Shown here: one piece after another, positions 22,988 through 33,118 of the stretch | Layout of the letters: the number at the start of each line of letters is the position of its first letter | Numbering within the stretch: the first letter of the stretch is position 1 | Source of the DNA: Anthostomella pinea | Taxonomy: Eukaryota; Ascomycota; Sordariomycetes; Xylariales; Xylariaceae | Direction of reading: 5' to 3' | Length of the DNA stretch: 64,000 nucleotides | Assembly (NCBI GenBank): GCA_963556695.1 | Contig: CAUWAG010000020.1 | Location: forward strand, 5,084,001 to 5,148,000 | The notes under the pieces: generated by a model | The model's input: the letters and a program-made list of their open reading frames with translations, nothing else | Database searches by the model: none | What the model was told of the DNA's origin: nothing | Translations under genes and position numbers: made by a program

Positions 22988-24082
22988 ATGACTGCCCCCT
23001 CATACACCAAGCTTCCACCCTCACTCACCACGCCTCCGCCGCCCGTCCCAGACGTCCTCGTCGCCTTCCCGTCGCCGCACATCCTCCTCGTGACCCTCAA
23101 CCGCGCCAAACATCTCAACGCCATCCCGCGCCCGCAGCACTTCGCCCTCGAGCGTCTGTGGGATTGGTACGACGAGGAGCCCTCGCTGCGATGCGCCGTC
23201 ATCACCGGCGCGGGGCGGGCCTTCTGCGCCGGTGCGGATCTGAAGGAGTGGGATAGCATCAATACTTCGGACCCGCCATCATCGTCATCGTCGACGTACG
23301 TTGCCCCCTCATCAGCTGAGATCACCAAGGCTGGCGCTGGTGTCGCGGGCAGTCCAATCGAGGCCCAGTTCGTCGGGGCCGGAAGCAAACCGTCGTCTCG
23401 GGCTGTCATAAACGATCATACGCCAGCACCAGCATCCGCCTCCCTCCCCGCCGTGACTGCACAACCCGACAACGACAAACCCAGCACCCGCTTCCCCAAG
23501 AGCGGCTTCGGCGGGCTCAGCAACCGCAGCGGCACCAAGCCCGTCATCGCCGCCGTCAACGGCATCTGCTTCGGCGGCGGCATGGAGATGGCGCTAAACT
23601 GCGACCTCGTGATCGCGGCTCCGGGGGCGACCTTTGCGCTGCCCGAGGTCACGATCGGCGTCATCGCGCTGGCGGGCGCGCTACCGCGGCTCGTGCGGAC
23701 GGTGGGGAAGCAGCGGGCGGCGGAGATGGCGCTTACGGGGAAGACTTACACCGCGAGGGAGGTGTTGGGGTGGGGGGTTGTTAATGAGGTTGTTGATGAT
23801 GAGGGTGGTGAGAAGGGTGGTGGGAAGGGTGGGGATGGGAATGGGGAGGTGGTAGAGGCGGCGCTGAGGTGGGCGGAGAAGATCGCGGGAAATAGCCCGG
23901 ATGCGGTGATCGTGACGCGGGAGGGACTGAAGTTGGGCTGGGAGGGCGTTGGGCCGGAGCAGGGGACCGATCTGGTGATTAAGGGCTGGTATGGACGTAT
24001 TGAGAAGGGCGAGAATATGGTCGAGGGCGTGAGGAGTTTCATCGAGAGGCGGAAGCCGGTTTGGAAGGATAGTAAGTTGTAG
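22988..24082 (+). CDS. enoyl-CoA hydratase/isomerase (crotonase) family protein
   Basis: Read without introns from the ATG at 22988, 364 aa. Crotonase landmarks are clear: GAGRAFCAGADLKEW (first oxyanion loop), AVNGICFGGGMEMALNCDL (second oxyanion loop) and ATFALPEVTIGV with the usual active-site Glu, then ALPRLVRTVGKQRAAEMALTG. It should add water to, or isomerise, an acyl-CoA in peroxisomal or mitochondrial fatty-acid or amino-acid breakdown. No clear C-terminal SKL. A 63-residue low-complexity stretch between the two oxyanion loops (23296-23484) is absent from usual family members; it has a GTACGT donor, a CCCAG acceptor and a length divisible by three, so it may be an in-frame intron, giving 301 aa. 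A Gly-rich insert also occurs near residue 275. Confidence 0.82.
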   Translation: MTAPSYTKLPPSLTTPPPPVPDVLVAFPSPHILLVTLNRAKHLNAIPRPQHFALERLWDWYDEEPSLRCAVITGAGRAFCAGADLKEWDSINTSDPPSSSSSTYVAPSSAEITKAGAGVAGSPIEAQFVGAGSKPSSRAVINDHTPAPASASLPAVTAQPDNDKPSTRFPKSGFGGLSNRSGTKPVIAAVNGICFGGGMEMALNCDLVIAAPGATFALPEVTIGVIALAGALPRLVRTVGKQRAAEMALTGKTYTAREVLGWGVVNEVVDDEGGEKGGGKGGDGNGEVVEAALRWAEKIAGNSPDAVIVTREGLKLGWEGVGPEQGTDLVIKGWYGRIEKGENMVEGVRSFIERRKPVWKDSKL

Positions 24083-24788
24083 GGAGTGGAAGGCTGGAGC
24101 TTGGGATGTGGTAATGTTTCAAAGCGTGAGGTTGGAAGTCATGGTTTTCTCTTATTGTTATTTTATATTACATTCAGGAGTCATGGCAGTATTGTTTCTT
24201 CGTGCTTTGATATGAGACTACCATGTTGAGGCAGGGCATCGATTTATGCCATCTCATTCATACATAGGTACTCTTATGTACAAGTCAGTGTGAACCTGAG
24301 TTATGTCTATTCTTGAGTCTTTCACACGCAGCAAGGTCCTACAAGACAAACTGGGTGTTATCGTCACACTCATCAACCTCCAGCCCCTACACCTTGGCAT
24401 GGCGTCCCACAGCTGACGATATGGGGATCCGGCATGCGGGGGATGCTGGGTTACGCTGTGGGGGAGAAGGGGAGTACCAGATGCGGAGTTGTCTTCTCCC
24501 ATTCCGTCTGAGCTCCTGGATCTTCCATCAATCACAAACCAAAGACAAACATAGGCGGTAAAGCTATGGTCGTCATCGGGGTCATATTCGGCTCCGCGAC
24601 TTGGAAAATACTATATCACTATGCAGCAAGGGTCTTGATGAGCCGATCCCCGAAGTATGGGGTATCACGGCTTCAATATGGCCCAGGAGACATAAGAAGA
24701 TCGAGCCCACCTCACGGGCTCGGCTCCCATCACTGCTGATCCAGCCCTTCACCAGTCCCGAGAGTCATCGAGCGGCTTCGCGGTCGAA
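24083..24788. other. intergenic
   Basis: AT-rich 3' region, then the GH28 promoter. No gene or repeat seen. Confidence 0.45.
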
Positions 24789-26238
24789 ATGCGTTCCTCA
24801 AGCTTATTCGTTGCGCTGTCAGGGATCGCCAGCGCGATCTCAAGTCACGTCGACCTGCCAGCCAATGTGCCCCAAAACATGGACGACTTCCGCGCGAAGC
24901 ACCCTTATAAGCCGATAACAGGCTGTGATGAAGGAAGGCCGATTGTAAAGATTCGGTCATCTCATAACGACACCGACGACGTGGCGGAAGAGTTCCTGGC
25001 CGGCTTGGAGAAGGCCAACAACGGCGGCACGCTGTACCTCCCCAAGGACGAGCTGTACATGATCGGCAAGCCGCTCGACCTAACCTTCCTGAACGACGTG
25101 CAGGTCCACTGGGACGGCGAAGTCAAGTTCACCAACGACACGCCGTTCTGGCAAGCCAACGCCTTCACGCACCCGTTCCAGAACACCCTCATGTTCTGGA
25201 AGTGGGGCGGCAGCGACATCACGATCTCCGGGTCGGGTGTCCTGAACGGCAACGGGCAACGGTGGTGGAACGAGTTCGCCGGCCTCGAGATTCTGGACCC
25301 GGACAACCAGTACCTGCGGCCGGTACTGTTCTACGCCGAGAACGCGACCAACCTGGCCATAGAGGGCATCCACGAGAAGGACTCGCCGTGCTGGACCAAC
25401 TTCGTGGTGACGTCGGAGGGGGTCTCGTTCAGGGACGTCGTGTGCACGGCCGAGTCGAACAACGCGACGGCGCTGCCCAAGAACACGGACTTCTTCGACT
25501 CGCTCAACGTGGCCGACGTCAGCGTCGAGCGCGTCTGGGTCAACATCGGCGACGACTGCTTCTCGCCCAAGTCCAACGCGACTAATGTCCACGTCGACAC
25601 TATGTACTGCAACGGCACGCACGGGCAGTCGGTGGGGTCCGTGGGCCAGTACGCGGGCGAGATGAGCTTCATTCGCGATGTTGTTATTGAGAACGTGTGG
25701 ATGCTTAATGGACAGCATGGCGCGCGGCTGAAGACATGGGCCGGGCCTGACGTCGGCTACGGGTTCATCGATAATATCACGTTTCGCAACTTCTGGCAGG
25801 CAAACAACGAATATGGCGCCTTCCTCGACAGCTGCTACTTCAACGTGAGTTTATCTTTTGAACCCCACATTCCCTATATAGGGGTAAAAGCAGCAGCTAA
25901 CGAGGTCCATCCAGATCGACACGGCGACGTGCGAGCAGTACCCCTCGCAGATGAACATCACCAACATCCTCTTCGAGAACTTCTCGGGCTACACGAGCGG
26001 CAAGTACGGCACGGCGGTCGCCAGCCTGACGTGCTCCACGAACCCGGATGCCGTGTGCGAGAACATCACGTTCAAAAACTTCACCATCACATCGCCGTGT
26101 GGCGATGAGCCCGTGATACTGTGTAACGGCATCAAGGGCGACATTGGGATGGCCTGTATCGGGTCGAACACCACGGAGGCGGTGGCGGCGCTTGCGAGTA
26201 CGTGCTCTGTGCCGCTGGCGAGTGCGAGCCCTTTCTAG
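24789..26238 (+). CDS. secreted GH28 exo-polygalacturonase-type pectinase
   Basis: Two exons, 24789-25844 and 25915-26238, joined in phase 0; 459 aa. The 70-nt intron has a GTGAGT donor and CAGCTAACG branch. The signal peptide is residues 1-18 (MRSSSLFVALSGIASAIS). GH28 active-site motifs are in order: KNTDFFD (NTD), IGDDC (paired Asp), THGQSVGS (His-Gly) and ARLKTW, in the place of the usual RIK; many N-glycosylation sequons surround them. Known reaction: hydrolysis of alpha-1,4 links in polygalacturonan, or of related rhamnogalacturonan ends. The sequence fits exo-acting members better than endo ones (inference). It converges on an MFS gene 302 bases downstream, and both could serve pectin use. 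Confidence 0.9.
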
Positions 26239-26540
26239 TTGGCCATGTTCTTGGGGTGAGATACGCAAAAGCTTACGGTGGTCTCAATGCAAGTGAACAA
26301 TGCCTCGTCGAATAGCTTCATAACAAAAGTGGTTCAGAAGCTACAGTGACTTTTCACTTAGTATCAACTTCAAGTCATCTTATACTTGGATCTATGACCT
26401 AAAGTTGACCAACAAAGGTTGGTACGCGATAAAGTAATGTGTTCAGTATTCCTAATGCTTCTGCTCATCGCAATGTTCGACTATCGTCGACCAAAGACCA
26501 GCAAGAGCAGAGACCCCTCTGGCCTGCATCGTAGATATAC
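26239..26540. other. convergent intergenic region
   Basis: 3' ends of the GH28 gene and the MFS gene face each other here; nothing else seen. Confidence 0.45.
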
Positions 26541-28206
26541 TCAATGAGGTACATCTTCGTCTTGTTCAAAGTGTTCTCTCGCCCATGGACTTCGCAGGCG
26601 GATCGCTTCTCCTCTGTAAAACAGAATGAACGGGATCGGAATCAAGAGTATAGCAAGGAATCCCAACAAGCTTGAAGCCCATTCAAGGCCCAATTTCTTG
26701 TACATCTGCTCGGCGAATAGTCTGCTTCAGTGTTAACATGATAATACATGGGAAGCATTTGGAAGAGGGAGCCTACGGAAAGGCGGCACCAGTAATGTTT
26801 CTTGCCAAGATGACCCCTGCCAAGGCCGAGGCGGAATAGGTCTGATACGCGTCTACCACGTAGTTGAGGATGCTCAGGATGATGATGTAGATCCCAGCGC
26901 CGAAAAACACAGACGCGATGATGGGGACGATCCAGTGAACACTGGCGAACGAGGTCCAGGCGAACCAGAACAGGCTGATGGGGATTAGGAAGGCCCCCGC
27001 ACGCGCCATCCACACACGAGCCTCTGGTACGGCCTTGCCGGCGTTCGCAGCGACACGAGATAGATAGTACCGCTCCTGGAGTGGGTAGAAGCAGAAGGCT
27101 ATAATCGGTCCGATGGTAAGACCTAAAAAGGAAAGCCCGACTTGTCCGGTATCAAACCCATGACCCCCGGGTCCAAAGACCAGCGGGAAAGCTTCGTTGA
27201 ACAGGAAGACTAGACCGAATAAGAAGCCGTTATACACGGCAGCGAAGACGGTGATCGGCTCGGTGAAGAGAAAGCGTATAGGTCGCGTCAGCGTCCTGTG
27301 GGCAACCGAACCCAACGTGTCATGTTCATCTGCATTGACATCCTTGATGGAATTGGCCGTGGCAAGGTCCTCCTTCTTCATCTCTCGGCGGACTCGCTTA
27401 ACCTTCTTCCGGAGGACTATGGAGTGCCGCGTCTCGGGAACCGTGAAGAAGAGCAAGATCCAGAAACCACCGGTGATTGCCATCAGGATCCAGAAGATCC
27501 AGCGCCAGCCTAGGTTCTGGGCCATGTAGCCGCTGATAGGCAACGCCGAGGGGGGCCCGAGGGTGCTGCTGAGTCCATACACGGCCATGATGCCTCCGCA
27601 CTCGTCTCGTTTGAAGAGGTCTGAGATCGATCCTCCGGTGTTGGTCAGAGGCGCACTGCCTGCGAAGCCGGCCAGGAACCGACAGACGAGGATCGTGCCG
27701 ATGTTGGGCGCGAGGGCGATTGCCATATTGAATAAGACCAGGCAGAACCATGAAGCGACGTAGACAGGTCTCCGACCGAGGTGCTCAGATAGGGGAGCGA
27801 GCAGCAGTGGGCCGACGGCGAAGCCGAGGATGTACATCGAGAGACATAACGTCGTGACCTCTGCGGACACGTGGAAATCGGCCTGGATCTCCTCAGCTCC
27901 TGACGAGATGCTGCCGGCGCACCAACAGGTCAGGACGTTGAGCCAGTTCACGAAACAGCCGATGTACCATCGTTTCCAAGCTGGCCAGTTCCTCGGATTG
28001 TCCTTGTCGTCGGGTGAGAAGATGAGGTAGATCGGTAACGCGACATCGGGCCTCTTTCTCGCTCGCGACCAAGCTTCGTCCTCCGTTAGCAACAACTTCT
28101 CGTCTGATGTGTCGTCGCTTGCGTTCTCATTGTGGTGACTGGGGCTGGTGTTTGGCACTGCCGCCGGCATGTAACCGCCTGCTGTCTTTTCTTCGTCTTC
28201 CGCCAT
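26541..28206 (-). CDS. MFS transporter, DHA1-like drug:H+ antiporter
   Basis: Exons 28206-26777 and 26721-26541 on the minus strand give 536 aa; a 55-nt intron (GTAGGC donor, CAG acceptor) lies near the C-terminus. A charged cytosolic N-tail of about 65 residues is followed by NPRNWPAWKRW, the usual entry to TM1 in fungal DHA1 proteins. The A motif is seen as APLSEHLGRRPVY, and motif C-like glycines in TM5 as GPPSALPISGYMAQNLGWRWIFW. Twelve hydrophobic segments are expected. The family exports drugs, toxins or polyamines across the plasma membrane by proton exchange. Its substrate is unknown. Confidence 0.88.
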
Positions 28207-28856
28207 AGTGGTTTCGGTTTACGCGGTGGGATTGATTGCATTGGGGAAGGGATCTTACAAAAGACCCAATGAGCCGTGTTCAAAGACAATGTTCGTCATG
28301 ACGACATCACATAGCTTCCGACCCCCCGCGGGCCGTGGAGATGTGCTGATGACGGGTGGGTAGGTGGATATTGGTGTGATGGAGTCATCCGTTCGAGCTG
28401 GCGCATTCTTCCCCACAGACTTGTGCCAGGAACTCTATCTCGACTGCAACGGCATACTGTATCTCCCCTAATTCAGCGCTGAACACCGAATGCTCGTAGA
28501 TCTTAGAGGAGTAGTCCATTCCGGAGCTCCTCGTGAGTCAGCGGGCGGGAGGGTCAGTATCTCAGATCTAGGAAGCTTGTATCCTAGTCGCAGCATGTTG
28601 GCGAACCAATCATCAATTCGCAGAAGCAGGCGAACAAGCCCATGCGTCCGCCTGATCTAGGGCGCAACTTTGTGCTGCGACGAGGTGTCTGTAGGCAGAA
28701 GCGAGGCAACCAGACCGCGAAGAGGGAGCCTTCCTCATCGCCAGCAAGATCTGTAAATAGTTAAATTCAAGGCTCTTCGCCCTTCCAGATCACGGCTCCA
28801 TTCTGCCATGGTGGCTTTGAGCCTTCACGTCTGGAAAACAGCCCCCAACGTACACC
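28207..28856. other. divergent intergenic region
   Basis: Between the MFS promoter and a small plus-strand gene; no repeats or other genes seen. Confidence 0.45.
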
Positions 28857-29387
28857 ATGTCATCCAACCCAGATCCCATTACGCCCGAACAAGGTGTTCG
28901 CTCTAGGATTGCGAGTCTGTCCTTCAGGCGAAATAGAACAATCGACACGACTTACAGCACTGCCCACGGACGCAGGCCCAGGCAATCTAAGTCATTCCCA
29001 GCGCAGGCTCACCAGGAAAGGGAGGCAGCGAAGCCCCAGCGCCACCAGCAGAAATTTTCTGTCTACAACGACTTGACTTGGAAGGCTCTCCGTGGATATC
29101 TGCTTAAAAGGTGGCCCGGGGAAGTATTCGAGGAAGTCAGAGTGAGTGGACGAGTCTGCCCTACACTACAGCGTGAGGGATTTCCTGACTGTTCAACCAC
29201 AGAGGGAAGACCACTGGGTGTTTGAGACACCGGAGCCTCTGACGGCAGTAAGTAACATGTCAGGAGTCGTCTTCGTATCGCTCTAATGGGTCCACGACAG
29301 GAGGATGATCGAGCCATTTCGAAGCTGAGAGATCAGAATTGCGCTCAGCACACTGGTCAGCGGGATTCGGTTTCGCCCGAGCCCTGA
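28857..29387 (+). CDS. small protein of unknown function, possibly a gene fragment
   Basis: A three-exon model (28857-29141, 29203-29247, 29301-29387) gives 138 aa; each junction has GTGAGT or GTAAGT donors and CAG acceptors, and all are phase 0. The first 65 residues are basic and Ser/Arg-rich. Then comes a compact motif, LTWKALRGYLLKRWPGEVF, and across the first junction EDHWVFETPEPLTA, a short pattern I associate with terminal regions of large fungal proteins (kinase-like and related). No enzyme motif is visible. The next locus is a broken CorA-like gene on the same strand, and this could be its severed 5' part. Moderate support from splice signals only. Confidence 0.45.
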
Positions 29388-29848
29388 AAGATCGGACTGG
29401 TTGAGGCGGCTCTCACGGGGGGGCCAAATCTTTCGGCAGAATGGGTGGAAACAGGCTGGCTGGAAACGAAAAAGACGTGCATGAGCTGGTGTCCGAAATG
29501 AGTCAGAACATATGTAGGGAGTACAGTGTGATACTACAAAAAATATATGGACCATCTTGGCCCCCAAGGCAGACTGTGCTGCCTATCCAGCTTGCAGGAC
29601 GTGGCGATGCATGGCCGGACCTGCGTGTGACATTCAACTGGACTGCGACATGTCGTACAGCTGATCCTCGGATATGCCAGCAAGGCTCTTGCCAGGGCTC
29701 TCCGGGCTCTGTCCTCGCCACCGAGTTCTGAAGCCATTAAGGTATAGAGTTTGATTTAATTGATGTGTATACCCTTTGCCTTTGTATCGTGATTCATGGC
29801 TTGTGAATTCGTCTTCAAGTTCACGAGAATCCTTTCATTCCCATTACC
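29388..29848. other. unassigned stretch between small gene and CorA-like pseudogene
   Basis: Open only in short frames; 29441-29560 reads as helix-like residues but has no known motif. It could be worn-out coding sequence linking both loci. Confidence 0.3.
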
Positions 29849-31725
29849 ATGTTCAATATCGACTTGTCCCGCGAGTTTCAAGATGCTTTACTGGACGCGC
29901 AATCATGGCCACGCAATGCAATCATCAAGACAATCGGCACATACCCAAAGACCCTGGCAAAGCTTCAGAGCCGACTGGGTGACATAAAGCAAGAGTTGTT
30001 TGAAGACTGCCCGTCAGAATGGGAGGTCCCTATCCGGGATCTCGATGCTGGGTCTGAAACAAGTACGTCCATGTGGTCCCGCAGCGATGATGGCCATACT
30101 AACGACTGCTAGCCGTCGACAAATGCAATGTCCATGACCAGGCAAGGTTGCTCGAATGGTTCGGACTAGCTTACACTGCCAAAGTTGGTAACGTACCAAT
30201 GGACTCGGTAGTGGCAGCCAAGAAGGATCCAAAGTGCCGCTTCATGTCAGTAGTACCTGAAGACGTGGTTTTGATGCAGTGCAAACAGAACTGACTACAA
30301 CTACAGATGCATATATGGAAGACATTCGAGGTCGAAGCTCAAGCTCAGCCGGGAGATGTTTGCCTGCATCATGGCCTTTCATCAGGTCATGCCCGCATTT
30401 CTCGACTTCGTATCAGTATTCGGCCAACGGAGTGAGCCGACAGACTTGAGGTTCAGCGCATTCCGTGAACAAGTAGTTCTGTCAGGTTCGAATGGACTGG
30501 CAATGTCGGGCCTAGGCAGGAGTGGAAGCCAGTATCAGGTTTGCTACAACTTGAAAGGGATCGCGCTCACCACGGAGGACAAGGACGACTTTATGTTGAA
30601 TCAGTGGTCAATACGGCAGGCAGTCTTCCACCATTAATTTGACGTCATCAACGGAAACACTGTGTGGGTAGTCGTCAATGGGAACCTCGAGATACAGCAG
30701 CGCTTCAAAGCCTTGACGGACAAGAACGCGAGACCACAAGACAAGTCGTTTGGCATGCCTGAAGAGTGCTTTCGCTCAAGCTTATCGGCTCACTTGATGT
30801 ACTGCCACTGGTCAGCGGAGGACTGGAGATGGCACATCAGCTGGCTTGAGAGAGCTGTAGATAAGGAGGTACGTCGTGTTGATTGACCATCAAGGACAGG
30901 AGTCTTGCTGACTGACGCAGAGCATCATGCCTGTTCTCGGACCGTCTGGATTGGGTCATGCTCACAAGACCTATACACCCCAAGATATCCAGGACCTCCA
31001 GATCTGGGAAGAGAAAGCCAGATAAGTCATCATGGCGCTGGAGGGGAACGTGGATGTCATGTCAGCCCTGGTGGATTTCTATGATCGCCTGAACAAGCAC
31101 AGAGACTTCCACCCAAGAACGTCGTATGCACCGGACATCACGGACTTTGCCACTCAAGTCGGAAACATCATAGTCGACTTTGAAAATGCAGATCAAAAGG
31201 GCCGAGTTCCTGGTCAGAACAGTGTCGGACCGAAGAGAGCTGGTAAGATTTCCTCTCTTCGAATTGGTGGAATGTGGCTGCCGTGTTCAGGTCATTCAAC
31301 ATCTGCAAAGCTAGTCTGCCAGCCGCAACGAGAGACTCAGTCGCAACATGGAGCAGGAGCAGATCATCATGCTCATCGTGACTGTCGTGGCCTTGGTCTA
31401 CCTCCCAGCAACCTTTGTCTCGGTAGGTCCCCCGCTCGAGATGGGAGGCAGTCAAATTGACGTTTGTGGGTAGACGTTCTTCAGTACCGATGTCATCAAG
31501 TACCAGGACTCTGATAACCCTGACGGGACATTCTCCAAGACGGCCATGAGCCGGTGGGTTCAGGTCACAGTGCCGCTTACCTTGTTGACGGGCGCATTTG
31601 CCTGGTTCGCGAGGAAATGGATGCAGGATCAGCGGGAAGGCGACGAGATGCAGCCGAAGCATCGCTCCTTGAGATGGCATTCTGGTGTGAAGCGTACACT
31701 CCTACCGCTTTATGAGAAGCCGTAA
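29849..31725 (+). pseudogene. fungal CorA-like membrane protein gene, broken by stops
   Basis: Six exons are easily traced: 29849-30062, 30113-30245, 30307-30868, 30921-31242, 31291-31422 and 31474-31725, with good splice sites throughout. The protein is a fungal CorA-like family member: a large soluble domain (RSKLKLSREMF, QWSIRQAVFHH, SAHLMYCHWSAEDWRW) followed by two C-terminal membrane helices (IIMLIVTVVALVYLPATFVS, then FFSTDV and VQVTVPLTLLTGAFAWF). Breaks: TAA at 30635-30637, TAA at 31023-31025, a +1 slip near 31190-31200 (exon 4 is one base too long) and TAG at 31312-31314. Family pattern suggests Gln at the first and last; all three fit CAA/CAG to TAA/TAG. Splice sites and most codons remain healthy, so decay is recent. 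Confidence 0.85.
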
Positions 31726-33118
31726 GATGTGGAAGGCGAAGGATGTCCATGTGCCTTGTGGTAGCGGTATCCAGAATAAGGACCAGGGTCACGATAGGTG
31801 GCTATTGGTCTGTATTCTGGAAGTTGCTTGATTGAAAGAAGGGATGGGTGGTGTCCCCATCCCAGAAGTAGCTATCATCCCAGTTGGGCACAAATCAGGT
31901 ACAAACGGGTACCCGTTGGGCTCCAAGGTACCTTGTATCCTGGTCCGTGACCCGTCCGTCATTGTGGCTGGAAAATGGGTTGAGGAGCCACATCCCTCCC
32001 TACATGCTTGCAGCGCAAAGTGATGTCATGATAGCACGGAACGTCGATGAGTCCGTTTGATGGGTCCAGGCGACTCAGTTGGCATAAGGCATTTGTATTT
32101 TGCGGTCGGTCATGTACCAGTACCTAACGTAGCATCAATCTGGAGTCCTGGCGTTTTGAGTCGATCATGGCAGCACTACGAGAAAGACAAGTAAGACAAG
32201 AAAGGGGGGCTTGCGACGGTACCTGAAAAAAACACGTTCAGCCTCAAAGCGGGTATGTAACACAGTACAGTACGCTAATGCGACGGCGAGCTTCTTGATA
32301 CTGCTCAGTACGTGAAACGTACCGTATTGTGGGCCCCTTATTGTCCTGTCACCGTTTATCCACTTGTTTCTCACATCGCCCTCCCGTCGTCGCCTCGGGC
32401 TGTCAGTCCCCCGCCAAAAGCTTCAGAGCCTTGTCAGAACATGCCTCAAGTCGAACATGGAGCCATTGACTGTATTCGGAGCCTCGCTATGCCCATGTCT
32501 GGAGAGCAGATGCCTCTACGCACCGAAGTTCACCGCATGATCACCTGGAATCGCCCGAACGGTTCGCCTGCAGCTCTCTCTTCATGCACACAGGCACGCC
32601 TCCGGTCTATTTTAACTTCCGTCCTTCGCATCACTGCCAATCAGGCCGTTGCTGGTCATGGGCCTCAGAAATGAGGCAACCTTCCATGGAGGCCGCCAAT
32701 TCTCGAGCCATGCTACTTCGTCGGCGGCACACTGTGTCACTAAGCCCTTGTCGTATGCCTTCCAGGGACGACCCATTGGATGACCGGCTCCGTCGTACGC
32801 CGCGAGAGGCAGGCTGTAGGCTGGGATCGCAGAGCAAGGTCCTTCCCATGCTCTCACTTGCTGGCCGCGGCCCTTGAGGGTTTCTTCAATATAGTATTCT
32901 GTCAGCAGTGGACAAAAGTCGCTGGACCTGCTTCCTGTGTAATCAACAACGACGCCTAGTGGTCAGTTCATGTCACCGGCTGTTGTGAAGCCGAGTTTCT
33001 ACATGTTTGTTGCTCACACAACGTTATCTACCTCCTCCTGTGCCTGTATTGGCGCGTGGATCAGCTTCGCGGCATAAGGACCCAGCGATTCCTCCACGAG
33101 GAACACCGCCAGCTGACA
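31726..33118. other. intergenic
   Basis: About 1.4 kb with no recognisable gene. A short hairpin (GGGATGGG 31841-31848 with CCCCATCCC 31855-31863) just after the CorA-like locus might act in 3' end formation. Confidence 0.4.

Noticed and set aside
25080..25718. 212-codon ORF antisense to GH28
   Set aside because: It lies wholly in the antisense of a high-GC coding exon; composition is Val/Arg-rich shadow and no domain is seen.
31841..31863. Hairpin as part of a transposon end
   Set aside because: A lone small hairpin with no second copy or target duplication nearby.
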